Made by a program: the position numbers and the translations under genes. Shown one piece after another: positions 27,496 to 37,488 of a DNA stretch of 49,076 nucleotides (position 1 is its first letter; each line of letters starts with the position of its first letter). The DNA is from an archaeon GW2011_AR18. Lineage in GTDB: Archaea > Nanobdellota > Nanobdellia > SCGC-AAA011-G17 > GW2011-AR18. The stretch covers positions 1 to 49,076 of the forward strand of contig JWKX01000009.1 in the NCBI GenBank assembly GCA_000806155.1, in the 5' to 3' direction. The notes under the pieces are model-generated. The model searched no databases, was not told the DNA's origin, and saw nothing but the letters and a program-made list of their open reading frames with translations.

Positions 27496-28344
27496 ATGAT
27501 AAATACAGATTTTCTAAGACAGTTAGATAAGTTCAACTTAGTAATCAAGAAAAGAGTAACTTCTAGTTTTACAGGAGAGAGAAGATCAGAATTCACAGGA
27601 TCAGGATTAATATTCAGCGATTATGCAAATTATTCACAAGGAGATGATTTCAAGCATATAGACTGGAGATTATATGCAAAAACAGAAAAATTATATGTGA
27701 AAAGATACGAAGAAGATAGAAATTTAACAGTGCATATAATCTTAGATTATTCAGCAAGCATGGATTTTGGAACAAAAATAAAAAAATATGAGTATGCATC
27801 AATGATAGGATTAGGATTTGCATATATAGCAATGGGGAATAATGAAAAATTTGTATTAAGCACATTTGATGATAAACTAGATGTATTCAGGCCAAAAAAA
27901 GGAGGGAGACAACTTGCAAGAATGTTAGAATATCTGAATACTAAGAAACCAATAGGATTAACAAACTTTGAGAGTTCATTAATAAAATACCAGTCATTGA
28001 TAAATTCAAGAGCATTAGTAATAATAATATCAGACTTCTTCTATGATTTAGAACAATTAAATAATGTATTACACAGGTATAAAAAAAATAAAATAAAATT
28101 AATACAAGTATTAGATGGAATAGAGAAGAATATGAATATAGAGGGAGATTACAATTTAATAGATTTAGAGTCAGATGCAAGAATGAAAACATTCATAGAT
28201 CCATACTTAAGGAAAAAATATTATGAAAAATTAGAACAACATAATAATAATATTATAAATATGTGTTCAGAAGTAGGAGCTGATTTTTACAGTGTAGGAA
28301 CAAATGAAGAGATATTTGATGTGTTTTATAAAATATTGAACTAA
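27496..28344 (+). CDS. DUF58 domain protein
   Basis: SGLIFSDYANYSQGDDFKHIDWRLYAKTEKLYVKRYEEDRNLTVHIILDYSASM (DUF58 signature with vWA-like motif). Confidence 0.85.
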   Translation: MINTDFLRQLDKFNLVIKKRVTSSFTGERRSEFTGSGLIFSDYANYSQGDDFKHIDWRLYAKTEKLYVKRYEEDRNLTVHIILDYSASMDFGTKIKKYEYASMIGLGFAYIAMGNNEKFVLSTFDDKLDVFRPKKGGRQLARMLEYLNTKKPIGLTNFESSLIKYQSLINSRALVIIISDFFYDLEQLNNVLHRYKKNKIKLIQVLDGIEKNMNIEGDYNLIDLESDARMKTFIDPYLRKKYYEKLEQHNNNIINMCSEVGADFYSVGTNEEIFDVFYKILN

Positions 28345-28406
28345 TCTTGAAATATTTACGGAAAAAACTGCATAAGACTTATAAATTCTAAATATAGTAT
28401 AATATC

Positions 28407-28577
28407 ATGGTTTCAAAAAAGAAGAGTTTATTGTTATTAGCTGGTGTATTTTCTACTGTTGCTGGAATAATGTTTATGATACCATCATTTTTAAAAGCTT
28501 CATACTATATTGCAGCATTCTCTACTGTATTAGTAGTTGCTGGGCTTATATTAATAGCAATAGCTTTTGGTGATTAA
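28407..28577 (+). CDS. Small two-TM protein A1 (56 aa; missed by ORF track)
   Basis: MVSKKKSLLLLAGVFSTVAGIMFMIPSFLKASYYIAAFSTVLVVAGLILIAIAFGD*; paralog of 28957..29130. Confidence 0.65.
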   Translation: MVSKKKSLLLLAGVFSTVAGIMFMIPSFLKASYYIAAFSTVLVVAGLILIAIAFGD

Positions 28578-28578
28578 C

Positions 28579-28854
28579 ATGAATTTAAATTATAATATAA
28601 AAAAGAATTTGCTGGATTTAGAATATAACAAAAACTTACAATATTTTAATACTACAATAGTAATATTATTCACTTATATCATAGGTTTGGTTATTGCGTT
28701 TGTCACAAAACAAATAGATGTAAAAAATAATATCCAATTATCAATTGTTACTATAATCTCTTTAATATTAATATTCGTTTTATTAGTATTTCTTGTTCTT
28801 ATAAAAGATTCTATGAAAAAAGTAATAAGCCAGATAAAAGAACTGAAAATCTAA
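28579..28854 (+). CDS. Small two-TM protein B1
   Basis: IKKNLLDLEYNKNLQYFNT...ISQIKELKI; paralog of 29130..29405; ATG at 28579 preferred. Confidence 0.65.
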   Translation: MNLNYNIKKNLLDLEYNKNLQYFNTTIVILFTYIIGLVIAFVTKQIDVKNNIQLSIVTIISLILIFVLLVFLVLIKDSMKKVISQIKELKI

Positions 28855-28956
28855 TTCTTAATCAAAATCTCAAAGATAAATAATTAACTAATTTTTTGTA
28901 AAATTTACGAAAAAATCTACATAAGACTTATAAAGTTCATTTCTTTATTATTCATT

Positions 28957-29130
28957 ATGAAAATAAGACAAAAGAAAATGTTATTGACTTCTGGGATAGT
29001 CTCTATAGTCCTAGGCGCAGCTTTTTTAATCCCATCATTTATCAGTGAGATATGGTTCTTGGCTGTTATATCAGCTATATTGTTAATATTAGGACCAATA
29101 TTAATGGCTGTAGCATTTGGTGATGATTAA
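28957..29130 (+). CDS. Small two-TM protein A2 (57 aa; missed by ORF track)
   Basis: MKIRQKKMLLTSGIVSIVLGAAFLIPSFISEIWFLAVISAILLILGPILMAVAFGDD*; TAATG overlap with B2. Confidence 0.65.
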   Translation: MKIRQKKMLLTSGIVSIVLGAAFLIPSFISEIWFLAVISAILLILGPILMAVAFGDD

Positions 29131-29405
29131 TGAATATAAGCGATAACTTAAAGAAAAATCTTTTAGATCTAGAATACAATAAAAACTTACAATATTTTAA
29201 TACATGCTTAGTAATCATATTTACTTATCTTATAGGATTAATCTTTGCAATATTATCAAGACAGGTGGATATATCAAATTTTTTACAATTAGTCATTTTA
29301 ATCATATTCACACTAGTTTTTCTTCTTATAATGTTTTATTTTTTGATAGATCTTAAAACAGCATTAAATAGAATAGTAAAAGAGATAAAAGAACTGAAAA
29401 TTTAA
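29130..29405 (+). CDS. Small two-TM protein B2
   Basis: LKKNLLDLEYNKNLQYFNT...VKEIKELKI; paralog of B1. Confidence 0.65.
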   Translation: MNISDNLKKNLLDLEYNKNLQYFNTCLVIIFTYLIGLIFAILSRQVDISNFLQLVILIIFTLVFLLIMFYFLIDLKTALNRIVKEIKELKI

Positions 29406-30809
29406 TTCTTAATCAAAATCTTTTCTCTAGAACTAAAATTAAATACTTTAGATAAATTAAAACTTTTAGCATATTCTAATTTTTTAATATTATCAGCGTA
29501 AATAGTAATAAGAGGATCTCCAACTGATACTTTATCATTTAATTTCTTATGCAAATAAAGACCAGAACCTTTGTCAAATATCTGAAGAAGAGACTTTAGG
29601 ATTACCACCCTGAGCTTTGATAATATCTTTCATCTTATGAAGAGCAAGACCAGAATCAAGAATGTTCTTAGCTTTATTATAAGAATTAGGGACACCAGCC
29701 ATCTCTAAGATCATAGAAGCCATGTACAAAGATTTGTCTCTTAAATCAACAGGACCATGGCCTTCAAGAACAGAGAGAACATCACGAGCTTCTAATGCGG
29801 GACCAACACCATTACCAACAGGCTGAGAACCGTCTGTCAATAAAACTTTGATATTCATATTTAATCTTCTACCAAGAACAATAAATTTCTTAGCAAGATC
29901 TTTAGCTTTCTTTATCTCTTTAATCTTAGCTTCAGGACCAACAGGAATATCAATTATAACATGAGAGGCTCCAGCAGAGGCTTTCTTAGCAAGAATAGAG
30001 GCAAGCATAATACCCTCAGGATCAAGATTCAAAGGACGTTCAAGTTTTATCAATTTATCATCAGCTGAAGCAAGATCCATAGTGCCACCCCACACCATAC
30101 AAGCATTAGTTTTTTTAACAATATCCATAATCTTTTCTTTAGAATGCGATACAGGAGCAAGAACTTCCATGACATCAGAAGTACCAGCAGGAGATGTGAT
30201 AGACCTAGTAGAAGTCTTAGGCATATAAAAACCAGCAGCAGCAATAATAGGGGTAATAACCATAGTAGTCCTATTAGCAGGCAATCCTCCCACGCTGTGT
30301 TTATCTACAACCGTTTTTCCAGAAAAATTCAGTCTTCCCCCATTATTCAGGATAGCTTCAGTAAGATAGGCTGCTTCATCAAGAGATAATTTATGGATAT
30401 AACATCCAGAGACAAAATAAGTTGATTCAATCTCAGTCAATTCATTATTAACAATATCCTTAATTATCTTATCCATCTCATCTTTAGATAATTCATGACC
30501 ATCAAGTTTTTTTTTAATAAATTCAAGAGATACAGGCTTAGGTATGATAGAGGCATTTACTAATTCATTATCTCTAATACCAAGAATATCTGAGACATCA
30601 AGGAATAAACCAATCTCATTTTCTGCAATTTCTTTTTTACCATAAGAAAAATCTACTGCAACAACTAATTCTTTTTTAGAACCATCTCTAATCTTAATCC
30701 TATCTAATGGTTCAATATTCAGTTTAGCTGCTGTAACCTTATTCAAGATAGCAATATATGGTCCTTTAGTAGCAATATTCAGTATTTTAGCCTTAAGCTT
30801 CATTCTCAA
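29402..30809 (-). pseudogene. deoA: AMP phosphorylase (archaeal DeoA family), C-terminal domain shortened and frameshifted
   Basis: KTVVDKHSVGGLPANRTTMVITPIIAAAGFYMPKTSTRSITSPAGTSDVMEVLA in the main ORF; C-terminal DKGSGLYLHKKLNDKVSVGDPLITIYA lies in another frame (ORF 29402..29608). Confidence 0.8.
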
Positions 30810-31764
30810 GCTCCGGGTAGTATTCTTTAATTATTATAATCAGAGCAGATAATAATACTGGACCAGCAATAAAACCAATAAAACCAAATAATTTGATACC
30901 CCCAAAAATACCTACAATAACAACCAGAGGATGGAGTTTAGCTTTATCACCTATAATCTTTGCTTTAACTAAATTCTCAATAAGGACAAGTATTACCCCA
31001 AGTATTATAATGCCTGCAACAGTATAAGTATTGCCTCTCAAGAAATGTATTATTCCAAGAGGAATTAAAACTACTGAAGAGCCAAGCAACGGGATAAGAG
31101 CTAGAATTCCTATCAATATAGATAAAAAGAAAGCAGGATTAACACCAATTATCTTGAAAGTTATCAGTGAAATAACAAACATAATAGCTGCAGTAACAAA
31201 TAACCCATAAACAATAGCGAAAGTTGTGTCACCAACATGATTCAGAAGAGCATCTTTATCTTTAACAGGAAGGAAACTCTTAATCTTTTTAACAATACTA
31301 TCTCCGTATAATAATAATGTAAATGTTGTATATAATATTATCAAGAAATCAATAAGTTTAGTTGGAATAGATTTTATAAAATTAGAAGCAATAGCTGATG
31401 TTTCAGCAACTAACTTAGAATAATTATTTGTAATAAAATCATTACCGCCAATATAAGAGTTGATTGCGTCTGAATTGATAATCCCTGAATTATAAAGATT
31501 GAAAGTCTCTATAGCTAGGTTTGTAGCAATCAGCGCCAAAGGGACAATAATTATCAAAATAATCAATATAACAACCATTACAGCATTGAAAGTCTTATGA
31601 GGAATTGTTTTATTCAACTTTTTGTAAATAGGATAGAATAAGTAGGCAAAAATAAAACCACAAATAAGAGCTGGAATAAATGGCTGGATAATCAGGTATG
31701 TAATGTATAAAACTATTATAAGACTAAACAGCAGAGAATATCTCTTAATTTGATCCTTACCCAT
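30793..31764 (-). CDS. AI-2E family (UPF0118) transporter
   Basis: Multi-TM; IIQPFIPALICGFIFAYLFYPIYKKL; VVIVGIFGGIKLFGFIGFIAGPVLLSALI. Confidence 0.85.
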   Translation of the reverse strand: MGKDQIKRYSLLFSLIIVLYITYLIIQPFIPALICGFIFAYLFYPIYKKLNKTIPHKTFNAVMVVILIILIIIVPLALIATNLAIETFNLYNSGIINSDAINSYIGGNDFITNNYSKLVAETSAIASNFIKSIPTKLIDFLIILYTTFTLLLYGDSIVKKIKSFLPVKDKDALLNHVGDTTFAIVYGLFVTAAIMFVISLITFKIIGVNPAFFLSILIGILALIPLLGSSVVLIPLGIIHFLRGNTYTVAGIIILGVILVLIENLVKAKIIGDKAKLHPLVVIVGIFGGIKLFGFIGFIAGPVLLSALIIIIKEYYPELENEA

Positions 31765-31816
31765 ATACTAAATATTCGATGTATGATTTATAAATGTTTT
31801 GTGTATATAAAAATCT

Positions 31817-33910
31817 ATGTGCGGAATAATTGGGATAATAAACAACAGCAATGCTGGAAAGAATGTAATAGAAGGATTAAACAGTATAAACTATAGAGGA
31901 AAAGACGGTTCTGCATTCACAGATGGGAAAACAATAATACAAAATAAAAAATTAGAAGGAAAATCTTTCATAGGACATTGCTTACATGCAGTTGTAAACC
32001 ATATAATACAACCAATAAAAGGAAAAGGAATAATTGCTGCAAATTCTGAAATATATAACTGGAAAGAACTGGCTGAACAATATGAGATAAAATGTGATAA
32101 TGATTCAGAATTAATATTAAAGTTAGTAGATAAAAATGGAATAAAAAAAATAGAAGAATTAGATGGTGATTATGCATGTGCATACTGGCTTGATAATGAA
32201 ATCTATCTATTCAGAGACATATTTGGTGTAAAACCATTATGGTATACAATGCCATCAACAGAAGGATTTGCATTCGCATCAGAGAGAAAAGCACTAGAAA
32301 AACCAGGATATAAAAATATAGAAGAATTAAACCCAAGAACTATAATAAAATATAATATAAAAGAAAATAAAATAGAAAAAATACAAAGGGAATTTTTTAG
32401 ATTAAAAGAAAATAAAGAAGAATATGAAGAGATAAAGAAAAAAGTAAAAGGGTTATTGATAAATGCTATATCAAAAAGAATACCTGATGTAAAATTCGGA
32501 TTATTATTATCAGGAGGTGTAGATTCCAGTTTTATAGCAATAGTTTTAAAAGAGTTAGGAGTTGATTTTAAATGTTATTTTTCTATAATGGAAGATGAAA
32601 ACTTTAATGAACCAAAAGACCTTCAATATGCAAAAAAGTTAGCTGAAGAATTAGACTTAGAATTAGAAATAGTAAAAGTAAATCTCAAAGAAGTAGAAAA
32701 AACATTGCCTATAATAGTCCCATTAATAGAATCAACAGAGGTGACAAAAGTAAGTGTAGCATTACCGTTCTATTTCGCAACAAAAAAAGCTTCAGAAGAT
32801 GGAGTTAAAGTGATATTATCAGGATTAGGAAGTGAACAAGTCTTTGGAGGATATAAAAGATATAAAGAAACAGGAGACCTGAATAAAGAGTGCCTATCTG
32901 GATTGATGCACATCTATGAGAGAGATCTGTATAGAGATGATGTTATAACAATGTATAATAGTGTAGAATTAAGAGTGCCATATCTGGATAAAGAATTAAT
33001 TGAATATACATTAAGCATAAATGCCAAATATAAATTAACAGATGAACATGATAAATTCATATTAAGAGATATTGCTAATGATATGAATCTAAATAAAGAA
33101 ATCGCTTATAGAAAAAAAGTAGCAACACAGTATGGAAGTAATTTTCTTAAAGCAGTAGATAAACTATCAAAAACTTATAAAAATAAATCTGATTATCTAA
33201 AACAATATTATGAAAAACCAAATGTAAAATTAGGAGCATTATTCAGTTCAGGAAAAGACAGCTGCTATGCAATGTGGATAATGATAAGACAGAATTATTC
33301 AATAGAATGTCTAATATCAATGATAAGCAAAAACAAAGATTCTTACATGTTCCATACACCAAATATAACTTATGTAAAAGAACAAGCAGATGCAATGGGG
33401 ATACCAATAATATTACAAGAGACAGAAGGGGAGAAGGAAGAGGAGTTAAGAGATTTACGTAATGCGTTAATAAGAGCTAAAGAAGAATATAGAATTGAAG
33501 GAGTAGTCTCTGGAGCATTATTTTCAAGCTATCAAAGAGACAGGATAGAAAAAATAGGAGATGAACTAGGATTAAAAGTATTTGCACCATTATGGCATAA
33601 AAAACAGGAAGCAGAATTCAGAGAATTACTGAATGAAGGATTTGAGGTAATTGTCAGCAGTATAGCAGCAGATGGATTAGATGAGAGCTGGCTGGGAAGA
33701 AAATTAACATTAAAAGATGTAGATGAATTAGTAAAGATAAGCAAAAAATATGGAATAAATGTGGCATTTGAGGGAGGAGAGGCAGAGAGTTTTGTATTAG
33801 ATGGGCCAATATTCAAAAGAAAAATAATAATAAAAAAAGCAGAAAAGAAAATGTCTGAAAAAAATACAGGAATATATGAAATAAAAGAAGTTGAAATTGT
33901 GGAAAAATAA
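31817..33910 (+). CDS. asnB: Asparagine synthetase (glutamine-hydrolysing)-like fused to diphthine--ammonia ligase (Dph6)-like domain
   Basis: MCGIIGI Cys2 GATase II; LLLSGGVDSSFIA PP-loop; second PP-loop LGALFSSGKDSCYAMW with EGVVSGALFSSYQRDRIEKIGDELGLKVFAPLWHK...AFEGGEAESFVLDGP (Dph6 signature). Confidence 0.85.
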   Translation: MCGIIGIINNSNAGKNVIEGLNSINYRGKDGSAFTDGKTIIQNKKLEGKSFIGHCLHAVVNHIIQPIKGKGIIAANSEIYNWKELAEQYEIKCDNDSELILKLVDKNGIKKIEELDGDYACAYWLDNEIYLFRDIFGVKPLWYTMPSTEGFAFASERKALEKPGYKNIEELNPRTIIKYNIKENKIEKIQREFFRLKENKEEYEEIKKKVKGLLINAISKRIPDVKFGLLLSGGVDSSFIAIVLKELGVDFKCYFSIMEDENFNEPKDLQYAKKLAEELDLELEIVKVNLKEVEKTLPIIVPLIESTEVTKVSVALPFYFATKKASEDGVKVILSGLGSEQVFGGYKRYKETGDLNKECLSGLMHIYERDLYRDDVITMYNSVELRVPYLDKELIEYTLSINAKYKLTDEHDKFILRDIANDMNLNKEIAYRKKVATQYGSNFLKAVDKLSKTYKNKSDYLKQYYEKPNVKLGALFSSGKDSCYAMWIMIRQNYSIECLISMISKNKDSYMFHTPNITYVKEQADAMGIPIILQETEGEKEEELRDLRNALIRAKEEYRIEGVVSGALFSSYQRDRIEKIGDELGLKVFAPLWHKKQEAEFRELLNEGFEVIVSSIAADGLDESWLGRKLTLKDVDELVKISKKYGINVAFEGGEAESFVLDGPIFKRKIIIKKAEKKMSEKNTGIYEIKEVEIVEK

Positions 33911-33922
33911 TTTAAATAAATT

Positions 33923-34939
33923 TTATAAATCCCTTTTCATAGTAAAGAAATCAATTGCAGCCTCAAATATGTCTTTATCTTTTATATTAGGGAAATATCT
34001 ATTGAATTTATTACGTGCTTCATCAGCATATACTTGAGCTCTATTTTCTGCATATCCTATTGAACCTTTTTCTTTCATTAATCCAATAACATATCTTACT
34101 TCATCAACTGTCTTCTCTTTTCTAGATTTTTTCATTATATCAACTATCCTATCATGTTCTTCTCCAATTGTATTATTAATCAGATGAATAAGCAACAAAG
34201 TCCTTTTACCTTCATAAATATCCCCGCCAATCTCTTTACCATATACAGCACCATTCCCACTTATATTCAATAAATCGTCTCTTATCTGAAAACCTATACC
34301 TAGAGGAATACCTACTTCTGTCAAATGCAACAATGTTTCATCACTCTCTCCAGCTATAATCGCTCCTAATCTCATAGGACCAGCTATTGTATATTCTGCA
34401 GATTTACCATAAGCTATATCCTCAAAAACTTTATCTGAAAGTTCATTAAGACCAACATTTTTTATCACAAAAGATTCAGTATGCTGTCCTCTTAATGTAA
34501 TATCTAAAAATCTTATGAATTCACTCATTACCCTGCCTGATAATTCATTCCCTAAAATTTTTTTATTATCAATCAACACTTTCCACATCAGAAGATTAAG
34601 ATAATCACCAGCATTAATGGCAAGTTCATCACCGAACAATCTATGAAGAGCCGGATTTCCCCTTCTTTCTTCTGAATCATCCATAATATCGTCATGAATA
34701 AGAAGCCAGTCTTCTGATAATTGCATAGCTGCTGCTGTCTTTACAGCTTTAAGACAATCATCACCAAATGCTCCATATGACAATAAGATAAGACCGCCCC
34801 TCCCATATTTTCCCTGCCTTCTTGGATATTCACTAATAACCTCTGCAAAATTATGAGGACCATCATCTGGAAGATATTTTTTTATCTCTTCCCATATTAT
34901 TGGTTTATTATCTGCCAGAAACTTTTTGAAATCTGTCAT
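33923..34939 (-). CDS. Polyprenyl (geranylgeranyl) diphosphate synthase
   Basis: LLIHDDIMDDSEERRGNPALH (FARM) and GIGFQIRDDLLNI (SARM). Confidence 0.88.
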   Translation of the reverse strand: MTDFKKFLADNKPIIWEEIKKYLPDDGPHNFAEVISEYPRRQGKYGRGGLILLSYGAFGDDCLKAVKTAAAMQLSEDWLLIHDDIMDDSEERRGNPALHRLFGDELAINAGDYLNLLMWKVLIDNKKILGNELSGRVMSEFIRFLDITLRGQHTESFVIKNVGLNELSDKVFEDIAYGKSAEYTIAGPMRLGAIIAGESDETLLHLTEVGIPLGIGFQIRDDLLNISGNGAVYGKEIGGDIYEGKRTLLLIHLINNTIGEEHDRIVDIMKKSRKEKTVDEVRYVIGLMKEKGSIGYAENRAQVYADEARNKFNRYFPNIKDKDIFEAAIDFFTMKRDL

Positions 34940-35031
34940 ATCTTATTATTAATCATATAACTTATTTAACCCACCTATGATTATAATTAACTTTTTAAAA
35001 TTTTTAATATACTATTTTTTAAGATGTTAAC

Positions 35032-35307
35032 CTAACTCATAAAACTAATAAAAGCTTTCTGCAATACATAAATGGCAACAATAGTAGTAATAATCCAATA
35101 ACTAAAACCAAATACTGTCAATACATGATAAATACCACAGGCAAAATCAAGCATGCTTATAAAATCTCCACTGATTAAAGTAAAGAACAATCCTTTAAGA
35201 ATAAGGTAAATACCCATAATAATAACCATATTATGAGGAAGATAATTAACTAATACAAGAGAGAACACTGCAACAAAATCTGCAAGAGCTAAAAATTTGA
35301 GTAACAT
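35032..35307 (-). CDS. Small multi-TM protein
   Basis: LLKFLALADFVAVFSLVLVNYLPHNMVIIMGIYLILKGLFFTLISGDF; hydrophobic. Confidence 0.5.
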   Translation of the reverse strand: MLLKFLALADFVAVFSLVLVNYLPHNMVIIMGIYLILKGLFFTLISGDFISMLDFACGIYHVLTVFGFSYWIITTIVAIYVLQKAFISFMS

Positions 35308-35354
35308 TTTTCAAAGAAAAACGATAACATTTATAATGTTTGTTGTGAAAAGAA

Positions 35355-35684
35355 TTATATTCCTCTATATTTACCTTCGAAGAATGATATTATGTCTTTG
35401 ATCTTATCAAGATTAGGAGTTATTTTACCCTGAGGTGTCTCTTTTAATTTCCTAATATTATTATAAGAATCAGGGAATTCCTTCTGCAATCTCAAATAAT
35501 GCCTTTCAGATGGCTCATTCCTTAACAATCCTTCAATAGCATTGATAATATTTTTAACATTATGATTAAATAATTGTTCTTTTTGAATATTAGTTATACT
35601 AACACCTGAATTCTCTAACTGATATTGTGTCTCAGAAGCAACGTTTTTTAACTCTTTTAATTTAGCAAGTATATCAGCACTCAT
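35355..35684 (-). CDS. Small helical protein, unknown function
   Basis: Intact 109-aa ORF, helical character. Confidence 0.45.
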   Translation of the reverse strand: MSADILAKLKELKNVASETQYQLENSGVSITNIQKEQLFNHNVKNIINAIEGLLRNEPSERHYLRLQKEFPDSYNNIRKLKETPQGKITPNLDKIKDIISFFEGKYRGI

Positions 35685-35802
35685 AAATTAACTGGATAGT
35701 CTTTTGTTTATAAGTATTTTGGTAATTCTGAATGATTTATTATATATTATAAATATAAGTATTGTATTAAACTTAAATATCTAAATTTCTTAATTGCCTA
35801 TT

Positions 35803-36516
35803 ATGAGAATAAAAAAACTTGGCATACTATTAATGATGATGCTCCTTCTTTCTATGGTAACAACAGCTGCACTTGGAACATTAGTCATAAAATCAGAACC
35901 ATATGGCGCTAAAGTCTATATTGATGGAAAAGAGACACATAAATCAACAAGCACAGCAATAAGCTTAACATCAGGAAATCATACTTATAAACTTGTAAGA
36001 GAGGGTTATTTTCCATATAATGAAACAATAAAAATCGGTGATAATGAGATATTAAATAAAAACATAAAACTAAAACAAATATCTACATATAAAATAGATT
36101 CTTCGCCACAGGGAGCAAAAGTATACATAAATGGAATAGTAAGAGGGAAAACACCATTAGAAATAAAAAATTTAGAGGCTGGAGAATACAACATAAAACT
36201 CACACACAATACATATTTTGATTATACAAAAGTTACAAAACTTAAAGGTGGAAAAACCTCAGAAAAAATATACCTAAAAAAGAATACCCAAAAAGGACAT
36301 CTAAGAATAAAACCAACAACAGGGACAACACCAATAGCTGCTAAAATTTATTTAAATGAACTATACAGAGGAAGAGCTGAAATATTAAACCTTAAAAACC
36401 TAAACCCTGGGATATATGCATTAAGAATAAGCAGAGAGGGATACAAAGATACAGTACAATTGGTACAAGTAAAAAGCAATCAGACAGTAATATTAGATCC
36501 TAAAATCTCTAAATAA
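35803..36516 (+). CDS. PEGA domain secreted/anchored protein
   Basis: Signal peptide; repeats SEPYGAKVYIDGKETHKST, SSPQGAKVYINGIVRGKTP, PIAAKIYLNELYRGRAE; ATG at 35803 preferred. Confidence 0.85.
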   Translation: MRIKKLGILLMMMLLLSMVTTAALGTLVIKSEPYGAKVYIDGKETHKSTSTAISLTSGNHTYKLVREGYFPYNETIKIGDNEILNKNIKLKQISTYKIDSSPQGAKVYINGIVRGKTPLEIKNLEAGEYNIKLTHNTYFDYTKVTKLKGGKTSEKIYLKKNTQKGHLRIKPTTGTTPIAAKIYLNELYRGRAEILNLKNLNPGIYALRISREGYKDTVQLVQVKSNQTVILDPKISK

Positions 36517-36519
36517 ACT

Positions 36520-37389
36520 TTATTTCAAACTATCAGAAATCAATTTAGAAACATCAATCTTTGAATAAGGATTCTTAATAGTATTAGTTGTAATAATTGA
36601 ATTTGAATACTCTCTAATGAAATCTAAAGTTGATGGGTCTGCAAAAATACCATGAATAGAAATAACAGTAATAGATTTAGGCTTCATTTTTTTAATAACT
36701 TTAATAGCTTCTAAAATTGTCTTACCTGTAGATATGATATCATCAATAATAATCAACTCTTTATTTCTCACATTAATCTCTGAATTAAGTTTAACATGAA
36801 CTTCATAAGAATTAATACGATCTTTCTGAAGAATTGCAGTTGAAGCTTTGATTTTTTTAGCAATACTCTGAGCCCATTGGTAACTTTCAGCATCAGGACC
36901 AATAATAACAGGATCCTTGAAATTCTTAGAGATATAATCTTGGATAAGATCATTAGCACTTAACTTAACAGCCTTAGTCTTGAAAACTTCATTCAAAGAC
37001 TTAAATCTATGAAGATGAGGATCAATAGTAATAATCTCATCAGCAACATTCAATAAAGAACCAACAATCTTACTTGAAACACACTCACCAGGATTGAATC
37101 TCTTATCCTGACGAATATAAGCTAGGTAAGGAATAACAACTCTTACTTTTTTAGCACCTAAATCCTTAGCAGTGTGAATAGCAAAAATCAATTCTAATAA
37201 AGCTTCATCAGATGGATGCAATGATTGTACAAGAACAACATCCTGATTTTTTAATTCAGTCTCAAATTTCAGATATAATTCACCATCAGGAAACTTCTTA
37301 ACAGAAAGATCAGAATAATCACATTTAAGATTTTTAGAAATATTCTTAGCAAGATCTCTTGAATTAGAACAACCAATAATTAACATCAT
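36520..37389 (-). CDS. prs: Ribose-phosphate pyrophosphokinase
   Basis: FPDGELYLKF, VIPYLAYIRQDKRF, PRPP-binding IIIDDIISTGKTI. Confidence 0.92.
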   Translation of the reverse strand: MMLIIGCSNSRDLAKNISKNLKCDYSDLSVKKFPDGELYLKFETELKNQDVVLVQSLHPSDEALLELIFAIHTAKDLGAKKVRVVIPYLAYIRQDKRFNPGECVSSKIVGSLLNVADEIITIDPHLHRFKSLNEVFKTKAVKLSANDLIQDYISKNFKDPVIIGPDAESYQWAQSIAKKIKASTAILQKDRINSYEVHVKLNSEINVRNKELIIIDDIISTGKTILEAIKVIKKMKPKSITVISIHGIFADPSTLDFIREYSNSIITTNTIKNPYSKIDVSKLISDSLK

Positions 37390-37488
37390 ATCACCCTAGA
37401 ATAAATTAAATTCAGATAATATATAAGTTTTGTGATAAAGAAAAATTTTCATGGAAACATATATAAATAAACAACTGAATGAAGTATT

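Larger units (their letters stand above)
28352..29421 (+). repeat. Diverged tandem duplication of a promoter + A + B gene cassette
   Basis: TTTACGRAAAAA..CATAAGACTTATAAA before each copy; AAAAGAACTGAAAATYTAATTCTTAATCAAAATCT at each 3' end. Confidence 0.75.

Noticed and set aside
30144-30389. Plus-strand ORF in AMP phosphorylase
   Set aside because: Antisense to conserved DeoA coding sequence.
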